A stretch of DNA of 64,000 bases from CAYZJV01 sp964473245 (GTDB taxonomy: Bacteria; Spirochaetota; Spirochaetia; Sphaerochaetales; Sphaerochaetaceae): the NCBI GenBank assembly GCA_964473245.1, contig CAYYOL010000004.1, forward strand, positions 12,834 to 76,833. The letters run 5' to 3'. The notes beneath the pieces are model-generated. The model was not told the DNA's origin. It saw only the letters and a program-made list of their open reading frames with translations, and made no database searches. Below, one piece after another: positions 35,598 to 43,512 of the stretch (positions are counted from its first letter, which is position 1; each line of letters opens with the position of its first letter). The position numbers and the translations under genes were made by a program.

Positions 35598-36757
35598 TCC
35601 TCTAAAGTGGGCTCCAGATCGGTATCGTAGCCAATCAGACTGTAACCTCCACGCTCATGGGCGAGATCTGCAGCAATGGTAGCTTCCTCGGTAATTCCTT
35701 CGGCAGTGATTTCTCGACCATTCACGGAGGAAAAACCGACTGTAACCGTCGATTCCGGATGGTGCTTTCGTAGGTTTTCGAGTAGTGAAGCAAAGTATCG
35801 ACGGCATTGTTCGAATCCATGGAAGGGGAGGATTGCCGATACTCGGTGAACTTCGGTGAGATAGAAAAAGGAGACGATACCGAGCCGATTGAACAGGTTC
35901 TGCACAACCGTTGCATCGACCGAATGGGTGTCGGCATCGTGGTGTGGTACATCGATAACCGCAATAGAGAGATCGTAGCCGAGATCCACAGCGCTCGCAA
36001 GCTCATCGTCAAGACGGGTTTCGAATGTGTCTTCTACCAATCTCAAGTCCTCGGCTCTTAGGTCCCCGGATTCAAAGGTCTCCTCAATCGGTTCCAACAA
36101 CGCTGCAATATCACTTCCTGGAGGGATGGAGAATGGGTATTCACCGAATAGGACAGCTCTTCCGAGATCGGTCGTCTGTTCGGTGGATTCGATATCCAGT
36201 TCAGGAGGGATCTCTACCGGTATCGAATCGACTTCTGCCTGCTTTTGTATCTCAAATGGTTCAGCAGGAGTCCATTTCTCAGGTTCTGGAGCCCACATCT
36301 GCGCAGGCTTCGCAGGAGCTCCTGTGAAGGGAGTGATCGTAGGAGCGATGTCTGGCACACGATTAGCGGTCTGCGAGGCCGCTTCAAGACTCTGTTTCCC
36401 TGTCGAAGGAGTCGGTTTCGGTACCGACAGTTGCGCTCGGCCGTAACTCCTCTGTTCTTCTTCGTCTGGAAGATTATACAAAGGTGCAGTGAAGTTGTCT
36501 TTGCCGATCTCATCTGTTTTATCGGTGTCTTTCGGGATTCGTGGCGGTTGAATTGTCAGAGCGATCAGCACAAGAATGAGACCGATGATGATAGGGAGCA
36601 ATCGCAATAGAGAGGAGTAAAGCAACTCTTGAGAGATAGGGATACTTGGAAGGCCGAAATATACTAGAAGAAAGGTAAGAGCACCCATGACAACGAGTGT
36701 GATGATCGCAGAAATAACAATAGTGCCTGCTGGGCTCTTCTCTCGATGTCTTTGCAT
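35594..36757 (-). CDS. membrane protein with degenerate GGDEF-like C-terminal domain
   Basis: A 387-residue protein with two N-terminal membrane helices (about 13-34 and 53-70), a long Pro/Glu/Thr-rich cytoplasmic linker (about 75-215), and a C-terminal domain (about 250-387). That domain has the layout of a diguanylate-cyclase fold: LSIAVIDV, a strand-turn-strand where GGDEF would stand but reading YLTEVHRVSAIL, VTVGFSSVNGREITAEG, then AADLAHERGGYSLIGYD. The GG(D/E)EF catalytic loop is absent, so it is not expected to make c-di-GMP; it could bind a nucleotide or act as scaffold. Assignment of the fold is by pattern only. Single gene, convergent with rnz. Confidence 0.7.
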   Translation of the reverse strand: MQRHREKSPAGTIVISAIITLVVMGALTFLLVYFGLPSIPISQELLYSSLLRLLPIIIGLILVLIALTIQPPRIPKDTDKTDEIGKDNFTAPLYNLPDEEEQRSYGRAQLSVPKPTPSTGKQSLEAASQTANRVPDIAPTITPFTGAPAKPAQMWAPEPEKWTPAEPFEIQKQAEVDSIPVEIPPELDIESTEQTTDLGRAVLFGEYPFSIPPGSDIAALLEPIEETFESGDLRAEDLRLVEDTFETRLDDELASAVDLGYDLSIAVIDVPHHDADTHSVDATVVQNLFNRLGIVSFFYLTEVHRVSAILPFHGFEQCRRYFASLLENLRKHHPESTVTVGFSSVNGREITAEGITEEATIAADLAHERGGYSLIGYDTDLEPTLED

Positions 36758-36855
36758 TGGTCTTAGAGTACTCCATCCGGCAGCAATAGGAGCGCTTTAC
36801 AACGCCACTTGCTGTCTGTATGATATGTAATGCATTATAACGGTTCGGGTGGTGT

Positions 36856-37380
36856 ATGACAAGGAATTATCTTGTATTGTTTCTGTTTCTCCTAGTTCTC
36901 TGCACTGCAGTGATCTTTGGCCTTGCCGGTCCGAAGGGATTGTTGACGAATCGCTCGTTGGAACAGTATGTAGAGCAAAAGCGGTATGTTCTGGATGTTC
37001 AACGTCTTCAGCTTGAAACTCTGCAACACCGATACGATAACGTGCATAGTCGCGAGTCGGTGCTCGACGCAGCCCGAAAGATGGGTTATGTGCAACGCGG
37101 AGAACGTGTGTATCTCTTTTTCGACTCACAAGGCGCTCCGGTATATCCGAACGGTGAAACACAGCAACTGCCTATTTCCACACCCTCCGATCCTGGAAGC
37201 ACGTTTCACTCAGAGCGTGGTATATCCTTTTCTCTCTCGCTCCTTTTGGCACTCTTGCTCAGTATGTCTATTACCGGTAGTATCGCCTTGATCAGGTACA
37301 AACGAAAACGAAGTCGTGAGGAGCCTGTGATTCTTTCGTTCAACGGAGAGGTCTATGGGAATCATCATCGCAAAACATGA
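36856..37380 (+). CDS. FtsB/DivIC-like septum protein with an extra C-terminal membrane helix
   Basis: A 174-residue protein. Residues 5-24 are a membrane helix, 36-63 a coiled coil, and 67-90 have the FtsB/DivIC-type ending (ESVLDAARKMGYVQRGERVYLF). FtsB and DivIC help recruit late division proteins. Unusually, a second hydrophobic helix (about 123-147) and a basic cytoplasmic tail (RYKRKRSREEP) follow a Pro/Ser-rich stretch; ordinary FtsB has only one helix and about 100 residues. Its 3' end overlaps the next gene by 26 bases. Confidence 0.72.
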   Translation: MTRNYLVLFLFLLVLCTAVIFGLAGPKGLLTNRSLEQYVEQKRYVLDVQRLQLETLQHRYDNVHSRESVLDAARKMGYVQRGERVYLFFDSQGAPVYPNGETQQLPISTPSDPGSTFHSERGISFSLSLLLALLLSMSITGSIALIRYKRKRSREEPVILSFNGEVYGNHHRKT

Positions 37381-37924
37381 CAAGCATGCATTGGGTATGC
37401 TTACCAAGCATCTTAGTGCACGAAACATAGCAATCATTCCTTGTGATACGATATATGGTATCGTGGGTGTTGCTCCTGATACTGAACAGCAACTGAGAGA
37501 TGTCAAAGGGAGAGAGGAGACTAAACCGTTCATCCAACTCATCACGCGGTCACTGTTGCCTCGAATCACCGATACACAGATTCCCCAGAGAGTGTTGGAT
37601 TTCTGGCCTGGCGCTTTGACGCTGGTCGTGAAGAGTGTCCATGGGGGAACGGTAGCGATTCGTGAGCCTGCCGACCCTTTTCTTCAAGCCGTGCTTACAA
37701 ATCTGGGTTCACCCTTGTATAGCACTAGTGTCAACAGTTCGGGAATGCCTGCTTTCACCCACTTTCAGGAGATGGTGGTTCATTTCAACGAAGTGATACC
37801 ACTCTTTCTCCAAGGAGATGAGAATCAGGGTACGGTTCCCTCGACTATTCTGGACATAACGAAAGAACCATATCGTCTGATTCGACAGGGAGATGTCGAT
37901 GTGACACCACTACTCGCAGACTGA
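37355..37924 (+). CDS. tsaC: Sua5/YciO/YrdC-family protein, probable threonylcarbamoyl-AMP synthase (TsaC)
   Basis: TsaC makes threonylcarbamoyl-AMP, the precursor of t6A37 in tRNAs reading ANN codons. The 189-residue protein has the YrdC fold pattern: IIPCDTIYGIVG (about 27-38), KGREETKPFIQLI with the KR-type basic segment, FWPGALTLVVK, the REPADPF loop, and SPLYSTSVNSSGMPA. A CDTIYG in place of PTDTVYG is a small variation. It is of single-domain (TsaC) rather than Sua5 length. It begins inside the FtsB-like gene in another frame. Confidence 0.85.
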   Translation: MGIIIAKHDKHALGMLTKHLSARNIAIIPCDTIYGIVGVAPDTEQQLRDVKGREETKPFIQLITRSLLPRITDTQIPQRVLDFWPGALTLVVKSVHGGTVAIREPADPFLQAVLTNLGSPLYSTSVNSSGMPAFTHFQEMVVHFNEVIPLFLQGDENQGTVPSTILDITKEPYRLIRQGDVDVTPLLAD

Positions 37925-37944
37925 TTTGGAACTCAATAAGTCAA

Positions 37945-37974
37945 TTTTTGATATGAAATCCTTTTTTTTGATAT
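37945..37974. promoter_or_regulatory. phased direct repeats upstream of chvE
   Basis: The 10-mer TTTTTGATAT occurs at 37945-37954 and again at 37965-37974, exactly 20 bp apart, about two helical turns. Same-face direct repeats of this kind are typical of sites for activators binding as head-to-tail dimers. They lie 40-70 bp upstream of a perfect palindrome and about 110 bp before the chvE start. The A/T-rich sequence makes chance repetition possible. Confidence 0.45.
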
Positions 37975-38011
37975 TCCTGACTCCATAGAGGGGGCGTACC
38001 ATATGACTGTG

Positions 38012-38033
38012 AGTGAGAACCTAGGTTCTCACT
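38012..38033. promoter_or_regulatory. perfect 22-bp palindrome, candidate operator of the sugar transporter
   Basis: The half-site AGTGAGAACCT (38012-38022) is followed directly by its exact reverse complement up to 38033. It lies 49 bp before the chvE start codon and about where transcription would begin if the weak -10 TACCAT (37997-38002) is real. It has the size and symmetry of a LacI/ROK-type operator. As RNA it could also form a 9-bp hairpin with a CTAG loop, but no T tract follows, so it is not a terminator. Confidence 0.6.
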
Positions 38034-38081
38034 TGCTCGACCGATCGTATGACGGTTTGAAAAACTCACAAGGAGAGGAAT

Positions 38082-39179
38082 ATGAAGAAAATTGCTTTAC
38101 TGTGTATGGTCTTGTTGCTCGCAGGATCAGTTGCGTTCTCACAGGGCGCTCAGGAAGCTGGCAAGGGATTCATCGGACTTGCTATGCCAGAAACTCACGT
38201 TGAACGTTGGCAGATGGACGGTGCTGCTCTTCGCGATGCAGCAGTCGCACTCGGATACAGGGCTGAAGTTGCTTATGGCGATGCTGACCAGAGTATTCAG
38301 AATGCTCAGCTTTCCGACTTCATCACCAAGGGTGCTGATCTGTTGATCATTGGTTCGATCAACGAAGGTGTCGTCACTGCTGTTGCAGATGCCCGTGAAG
38401 ATGGTGTTGAAGTTATTGCTTACGACCGTCTTATCACCGGTTCGGACCAGTACGACTATTATATTACGTTCGACAACTTCAAAGTTGGTCAGTTCCAGGG
38501 TGCAGCTATTGTCGATGAGTTGGATCTTGCCAATGCCACGACAGCCAATCCCAAGTACATCACCTTGTTCGCCGGATCTCCGACCGACAACAATGCATTC
38601 TTCTTCTTCGACGGTGCTTTGAGTGAATTGCGCCCATTCGTAGAGAAGGGTGTTCTTAAAATCGTCGGTCCTGCTCCGCTCAGATCGAGTGACACAGCAA
38701 ACTTCACTAGAATCGCAACTGAGAACTGGAGACCAGACCTTGCCAAGCAGAGAATGGAGAACCTGTTGAATGGCGATGCTAAGGACTATGTCCTCGATGC
38801 AGTTCTTTCGCCAAACGATACACTCGCTCGTGCAATCATCGAAGCTCTGCTTTCCGATGCCAAATATGTCAACAACCTTCCTGTAGTCACTGGTCAGGAT
38901 GGAGAATTGGCATCCATCCAGATGATCAAGGATGGCAGACAGGCAATGACAGTATTCAAAGACACCAGAAATCTTGCAAAGGCAGCGATCGATCTCGCAG
39001 ATGCGATTCTGCAGGGAAAGACTCCTCAGATCGAAGGTGCTCGACTTGATACAGAGACCTATGACACTGGTAGAAAGGTCGTGAAATCCTATCTGCTTGA
39101 GCCTGTTCGTGTAACCAAGGATAATTATGTTGAAGTCATGATTGACAGCGGTTACTATAAGGCTGATCAGATTCGCTAA
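38082..39179 (+). CDS. chvE: multiple-monosaccharide ABC transporter substrate-binding protein (ChvE-like)
   Basis: A 365-residue periplasmic sugar-binding protein of the ribose/galactose/xylose type. The signal peptide (about residues 1-20, ending AFSQ) is followed by the binding fold with DADQSIQNAQLSDFITKGAD, DRLITGS, YYITFDNFKVG, SPTDNNAFFF and VVTGQDGELASIQMIKDG, all matching the ChvE/XylF group. It has no lipobox Cys. In Agrobacterium ChvE binds glucose, galactose, arabinose and other aldoses. Strong GGAGAGG ribosome-binding site. A large hairpin separates it from the ATPase gene, probably giving more binding protein than transporter. Confidence 0.93.
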   Translation: MKKIALLCMVLLLAGSVAFSQGAQEAGKGFIGLAMPETHVERWQMDGAALRDAAVALGYRAEVAYGDADQSIQNAQLSDFITKGADLLIIGSINEGVVTAVADAREDGVEVIAYDRLITGSDQYDYYITFDNFKVGQFQGAAIVDELDLANATTANPKYITLFAGSPTDNNAFFFFDGALSELRPFVEKGVLKIVGPAPLRSSDTANFTRIATENWRPDLAKQRMENLLNGDAKDYVLDAVLSPNDTLARAIIEALLSDAKYVNNLPVVTGQDGELASIQMIKDGRQAMTVFKDTRNLAKAAIDLADAILQGKTPQIEGARLDTETYDTGRKVVKSYLLEPVRVTKDNYVEVMIDSGYYKADQIR

Positions 39180-39213
39180 CAGGTGAATCTGACACAAGAA
39201 TAAAAACACTTTT

Positions 39214-39243
39214 CCTTCCGGCGGAAAGCTTTCTGCCGGAAGG
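39214..39243 (+). other. 30-base near-perfect hairpin between chvE and mmsA
   Basis: CCTTCCGGC (39214-39222) pairs with GCCGGAAGG (39235-39243); the inner GAAAGCTTTC is itself self-complementary, so only one G/T wobble interrupts the dyad. It lies 35 bases after the chvE stop. There is no T tract after it, so it is more likely an mRNA-stabilising hairpin, as seen after other transporter binding-protein genes, than a full terminator. Confidence 0.6.
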
Positions 39244-39277
39244 CTCGTGGTTACATTGCGGCAACAGGTGGAGAGGC

Positions 39278-40804
39278 ATGAGTGAGCAGTACATTCTGGA
39301 AGTAAAGAATTTGACGAAGGATTTTCCCGGTGTGAGAGCGTTGGACAACGTAGAGTTCAAGGTCCGCAAGGGGGAGATCCATTGTCTGGTTGGGGAGAAC
39401 GGTGCTGGTAAATCGACATTGATGAATGTGGTAAGCGGTGTGTACCCCAAAGGGACCTACGAAGGTCAGGTGTTCTTCAAAGGCAATGAGACGAACTATC
39501 GAAATACCAAGGATAGTGAGCTGGCTGGGCTCGCGATCATTCACCAGGAATTGACGCTCAGTCCCTATTTATCAGTCTACGAGAACTTGTTTCTCGGTCA
39601 TATGAAGACACGGTTCGGAGTCATAGATTGGGACAGTTGTCTCAAGGATTCATATCCACTTATGAAGCGAGTTGGATTAAACGAGAAACCACAGACTATT
39701 GTAAGTAAGATGAGTGTTGGAAAACAGCAGCTTGTAGAGATCGCTCGAGCCATTTCACAGAAAGCGGAACTATTGATCTTTGATGAACCCACTTCGTCTT
39801 TGAACGATGACGAAAGTCAAAAGTTGCTCGATCTTATGCGAGAGTTTAAGCGGGAGGGAATTACCTGCATCATGATCTCCCATAAACTCGATGAAGTGCT
39901 TGCTGTCGCCGACTCGATTACCATTCTGAGAGATGGCCAATCGATTGTATCATACGATCTGACTGAGCGAGAGGTAACCGAGAAAGAGATCATACGAGGC
40001 ATGGTCGGTCGAGAGTTGAAAAACCTGTTTCCCCAGAAAGAGCCTGACATAGGTGATGTGGTGTTTGAAGTGAAGAACTGGACGGTATATCACCCAGACT
40101 ACCACACCATGAAAATTGTCGATGATGCATCGTTCTTTGTACGTAAAGGTGAGATCGTCAGCTTCTGTGGCCCTATGGGGGCAGGTAGAACTGAGCTTAT
40201 GATGAGTATCTTCGGCAATTCTTATGGATACGGAGCATCTGGTGAGATCTTTCTCAATGGAGATCGAGTTGAATTCAAAAACCCGAAGGATGCGATAGAG
40301 AAGGGTGTTGGCTATGTGAGCGAAGACAGAAAGAGTCTTGGACTCATTCTGTTACAGGATGTAAAGACGAACATCACCAATTCGAGTCTTCCGAAGCTCT
40401 CAAAGCGTGGAGTGGTAGACAAGGATCTTGAGATGAAAAGTGCTGAAAAGTACAGGCAGGCTTTGCAGATCAAAACCCCATCGCTTCTCCAGTTGGCAAG
40501 GAATCTCTCGGGTGGGAACCAGCAGAAAGTGGTACTCAGTAGATGCCTCCTTGCAGATCCGGACGTATTCATTGTCGATGAGCCAACTCGTGGCATTGAT
40601 GTAGGTGCAAAATTTGAAATCTACAGCATTTTGAACGAGATGGTGAAGCAGGGTAAGAGTGTAATTGTCGTATCATCGGAGTTGGTGGAAGCAATTAGTA
40701 TGTCTGATAGAATTTATGTGATGAACGAAGGGGAGATCAAAGGGGTCTTGAACCGTGATGAGGCTACCCAGGAACGCATCATGCATATGGCTCTTGTAGA
40801 TTAG
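39278..40804 (+). CDS. mmsA: multiple-monosaccharide ABC transporter ATP-binding protein (GguA/MmsA-like)
   Basis: A 508-residue ATPase with two fused ABC domains, as in all sugar importers of this class. Domain 1: Walker A GENGAGKST, signature-like MSVGKQQLVEIARA, Walker B LLIFDEPTSSLND. Domain 2: the degenerate Walker A GPMGAGRTEL, the normal signature LSGGNQQKVVLSR and FIVDEPTRGIDVG. The sequence fits the ChvE-GguAB (multiple monosaccharide) branch. GGAGAGG precedes ATG 39278. It powers uptake together with the ChvE-like protein and the permease after it. Confidence 0.93.
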   Translation: MSEQYILEVKNLTKDFPGVRALDNVEFKVRKGEIHCLVGENGAGKSTLMNVVSGVYPKGTYEGQVFFKGNETNYRNTKDSELAGLAIIHQELTLSPYLSVYENLFLGHMKTRFGVIDWDSCLKDSYPLMKRVGLNEKPQTIVSKMSVGKQQLVEIARAISQKAELLIFDEPTSSLNDDESQKLLDLMREFKREGITCIMISHKLDEVLAVADSITILRDGQSIVSYDLTEREVTEKEIIRGMVGRELKNLFPQKEPDIGDVVFEVKNWTVYHPDYHTMKIVDDASFFVRKGEIVSFCGPMGAGRTELMMSIFGNSYGYGASGEIFLNGDRVEFKNPKDAIEKGVGYVSEDRKSLGLILLQDVKTNITNSSLPKLSKRGVVDKDLEMKSAEKYRQALQIKTPSLLQLARNLSGGNQQKVVLSRCLLADPDVFIVDEPTRGIDVGAKFEIYSILNEMVKQGKSVIVVSSELVEAISMSDRIYVMNEGEIKGVLNRDEATQERIMHMALVD

Positions 40805-40813
40805 GAGGATTTC

Positions 40814-42007
40814 ATGGCGAATGGAGCACAAATAGAACACATCTCATTCTTTGAATTGGCCAAGCAGAACATGCGTAAACTCTCCATGTTCATCATGCTT
40901 GGACTTATCATGGTCGTATTTGCATTCATGACCGGTGGCGTGAATCTTACACCGAGAAACATTACAAACATATTTATACAGAACAGTTATATACTCATTC
41001 TTGCAGTGGGGATGGTTCTGGTTATTATCATCGGAAATATTGACCTATCCGTGGGATCGCTCATTGCATTCACCGGAGCAATCAGTGCCATGCTGTACAA
41101 CACCGGGATGGGCTTGATTCCCACACTGATTCTCACACTGATCGTTGGTGGACTCATCGGGTGTTTTCAGGCTTTCTGGATTGCCTATATGCGGATTCCT
41201 GCGTTCATTGTCACGTTGGCAGGTATGTTGCTCTTCCGAGGTCTCACGTACATCATAACGAATGTAACTCCGATAGCTCTCCGCGATGATGGTTTTAAGC
41301 GAATCGCCTCTGGATTCCTTCGCATCGACGGATTCACCATTGGAGGAAACGACGGACTCTCACTACTGGTCATGGTTGTTGCAATCGTGCTCCTTATATG
41401 GGCAATGCTTCACCAACGAAACAGGAAAATAAAGAAGGGGTTCACCGTTCTGTCGTTCCGATACGATATATTGAAAGTTGTCGCACTGTCTCTGCTGATT
41501 ATCTTCGTGTTCACTCGATTTGCCTCATATCGTGGCATTCCCACAGTCGTGCTGGTATTGTCTTTGGTCACTGCACTGTTCGTATTTATTACCAACAATA
41601 CCGTGATAGGGCGATACATCTACGCTGTTGGAGGAAACGCGAAGTCGGCGAAGTTAAGTGGAATAAACTCTGAGCAGGTCGTCTTCATTACTCACGTGAT
41701 CATGGGTGTCCTGAGCGGTCTTTCAGGACTGGTGTTTACCGCCTACATGAACTCCGCTCTACCACAGGCTGGGGATGGGTTCGAACTCGATGCAATCGCC
41801 TCCTGCTTCATAGGTGGAGCTGCTGCTTCTGGTGGTATCGGTACTACAATCGGAGCAATCACCGGTGGGCTGGTCATGGGAGCTATCAACAATGGCATGT
41901 CCTTGCAGAATATCGGAGCCGACTGGCAATATGTGGTGAAAGCTTCAATTCTCCTGTTGGCAGTCTTCTATGATATCTGGAGTCGTAGGAAATCGGGTCT
42001 CGGTTGA
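40814..42007 (+). CDS. mmsB: multiple-monosaccharide ABC transporter permease (GguB/MmsB-like)
   Basis: A 397-residue inner-membrane permease with around ten hydrophobic helices. The conserved permease segment GNIDLSVGSLIAFTGAISA is near residue 75, IPAFIVTLAGML near 130, and GINSEQVVFITHVIMGVLSGLSGLV and CFIGGAAASGGIGTTIGAITGGLVMGAINNGM toward the C-terminus (quoted in part). It follows mmsA after 9 bases with AGGAGG before its ATG. A strong terminator ends the operon at 42033. Confidence 0.93.
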   Translation: MANGAQIEHISFFELAKQNMRKLSMFIMLGLIMVVFAFMTGGVNLTPRNITNIFIQNSYILILAVGMVLVIIIGNIDLSVGSLIAFTGAISAMLYNTGMGLIPTLILTLIVGGLIGCFQAFWIAYMRIPAFIVTLAGMLLFRGLTYIITNVTPIALRDDGFKRIASGFLRIDGFTIGGNDGLSLLVMVVAIVLLIWAMLHQRNRKIKKGFTVLSFRYDILKVVALSLLIIFVFTRFASYRGIPTVVLVLSLVTALFVFITNNTVIGRYIYAVGGNAKSAKLSGINSEQVVFITHVIMGVLSGLSGLVFTAYMNSALPQAGDGFELDAIASCFIGGAAASGGIGTTIGAITGGLVMGAINNGMSLQNIGADWQYVVKASILLLAVFYDIWSRRKSGLG

Positions 42008-42032
42008 TTTCATTCCCTACTGTATACGACAA

Positions 42033-42058
42033 GGGCGGGTAGCAACCCGCCCTTTATT
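42033..42058 (+). terminator. rho-independent terminator after mmsB
   Basis: A perfect 8-bp G/C-rich stem (GGGCGGGT 42033-42040 with ACCCGCCC 42045-42052), AGCA loop and a TTTATT tail. It lies between two convergent genes and may partly stop transcription from the other side too. Confidence 0.9.
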
Positions 42059-42074
42059 GCGCCACCATATTCGG

Positions 42075-43388
42075 TCAGCGAATCTTTCTCGCCTCCATGT
42101 AAAACCGTTTTTCGTGTGCCTCTCCCATACTGAATGTTTTCCTCGGAAGTGCACCATCTGCAATGATAGTGTCAAAGAAGGTACCTTTGTCGATGGCAGG
42201 CAAGAATAGGCCAATGTTTCCTTCTCTACTGCCAAGGTCCATGGTTACATCATCGCCGTGAATGTAGTCGACCGTACTGTTTTTGTTTTTCAGAAGCGCA
42301 TCGATTACCGACTGTAGTGTCCCTGCAGGGATGGTGGCTGCAGGATTCTCGAGATTGAAGACCGATAATCCATTCGAATCTGCATAGCCAAAGCGCTGAA
42401 CTCCATCTTTTTTTTCGATCAGAGTGTTCACCATATTGATGGATGATACGGTAGTTTCAGTGAATCCATCGCAATGACGACCAAGTTCCTCGATAAAATC
42501 CTCCTTCGTTATCGAGAATAAAACACGATGAATCGGTTCGAACACGAGTCCTGGATCGAAGATGTTTTCGAGCTCGACCAGTGCATATCGTGCCGGGTGG
42601 TTCTGGAGTTCCTCTGGAGAGAGCGTTTTTTTCAAATCTTCCCAGCACGATTTTGCTGTAGCTAGGGAGTGATTCCCATCTCCCATGGCGAACAGGAGGG
42701 GATTCTCTCGATCCAGAGATGCATGTAAAGATTCGAATGCGGTTGCAACCTGCTCCAATTGTTCTCCATGAATCTGGAATGCACGAATATGACCTCCGTG
42801 TTCCATGAGATCTGTGTCATACACAAGGGGGAGCGACGATTGCTGAGCTATCAGGGGTTCGATGACCGACCGTGCTTCATCGCTTATGAGCACGAGGATA
42901 TGGGGTAATTCGAGTGGAGCATCCTTGCGAATAAGCTTTCTTGGCGGTATTCTGCTCACGATTGTTCCCTCAGTTGCACGAATGAGTGTTCTTGAATCCT
43001 TCGAGTAGTCGTATTGTTCAAGATCGAGTGACACAATGAGACCCCAGCGACCAGGACCTTTGCCTGTGGTTCTATGAACGAGAAAGAAGCTCTCGGGAAA
43101 GGTAGTGAAGAGACCTTGTGCCAGATATGTTGCCATGGCCTTGTTAATGGAATCGATACGTTTCTGTGGATCGGGCTCCTCGAGGTAGGCCTCGGGAAAA
43201 ATGAGGTGTAGTGTCGATGGACTGTCTCCAACATACGACTCAACACGTTTCCAATAATCCTGTTCAGATGTGTACTGATCACAGGCAACTACTGCCCATT
43301 TATGTAGATTGATACCTTTTTTCGGAACAAGAATATCGGGAGTGCCGACTCCAACACCTTTCATTTTTTCAATAGCATTGTTTCCCAT
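42075..43388 (-). CDS. DUF1015 family protein
   Basis: A 437-residue member of the DUF1015 family, whose function is not known. Recognisable segments are VACDQYTSEQDYW near the start, RATEGTIVSRIPPRK in the first half and FAMGDGNHSLATAK (about residues 230-243), the family's most conserved stretch; the usual 'HHRY' variant is replaced by NHSLATA. It is cytoplasmic with no signal. AAGGAAAA precedes ATG 43388, and a promoter fits upstream (-35 43446-43451, -10 43423-43428). It is monocistronic, between two terminator/promoter boundaries. Confidence 0.88.
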   Translation of the reverse strand: MGNNAIEKMKGVGVGTPDILVPKKGINLHKWAVVACDQYTSEQDYWKRVESYVGDSPSTLHLIFPEAYLEEPDPQKRIDSINKAMATYLAQGLFTTFPESFFLVHRTTGKGPGRWGLIVSLDLEQYDYSKDSRTLIRATEGTIVSRIPPRKLIRKDAPLELPHILVLISDEARSVIEPLIAQQSSLPLVYDTDLMEHGGHIRAFQIHGEQLEQVATAFESLHASLDRENPLLFAMGDGNHSLATAKSCWEDLKKTLSPEELQNHPARYALVELENIFDPGLVFEPIHRVLFSITKEDFIEELGRHCDGFTETTVSSINMVNTLIEKKDGVQRFGYADSNGLSVFNLENPAATIPAGTLQSVIDALLKNKNSTVDYIHGDDVTMDLGSREGNIGLFLPAIDKGTFFDTIIADGALPRKTFSMGEAHEKRFYMEARKIR

Positions 43389-43422
43389 AATTTTTCCTTC
43401 ATTTTTTGTGTTTTATTTCAAT

Positions 43423-43451
43423 AGTTTATGGCAAAGAGGTGGTATCCGCAA
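43423..43451 (-). promoter_or_regulatory. candidate promoter of the DUF1015 gene
   Basis: On the minus strand: -35 TTGCGG (43451 to 43446), 17-bp spacer, -10 TAAACT (43428 to 43423). Transcription would begin near 43416, about 28 bases before the start codon, leaving room for the AAGGAAAA ribosome-binding site. Confidence 0.45.
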
Positions 43452-43496
43452 TATATAATTGTGTTAATCGAATGCTGTCGTAACTGTGGACACTTG

Positions 43497-43505
43497 TGAT
43501 ATACT
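43497..43505 (+). promoter_or_regulatory. extended -10 element in front of a small membrane-protein gene
   Basis: TGA-TATACT (43497-43505) matches an extended -10 (TGnTATAAT) with no good -35. Transcription from it would start near 43512, i.e. at the ATG of the next gene (43513), implying a leaderless or nearly leaderless mRNA; no Shine-Dalgarno sequence is present either. Confidence 0.35.
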
Positions 43506-43512
43506 TATTCAC

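Noticed and set aside
38012..38033. A terminator or tRNA-like element before chvE
   Set aside because: A perfect dyad without a loop and without a T tract fits a protein-binding site better.
38139..39209. A 356-codon minus-strand open frame opposite chvE
   Set aside because: It mirrors a strongly biased, well-recognised gene; the translation has no family pattern, no ribosome-binding site and odd composition.
39214..39243. A rho-independent terminator after chvE
   Set aside because: The hairpin is strong but no T tract follows it, and the transporter genes continue in the same direction.
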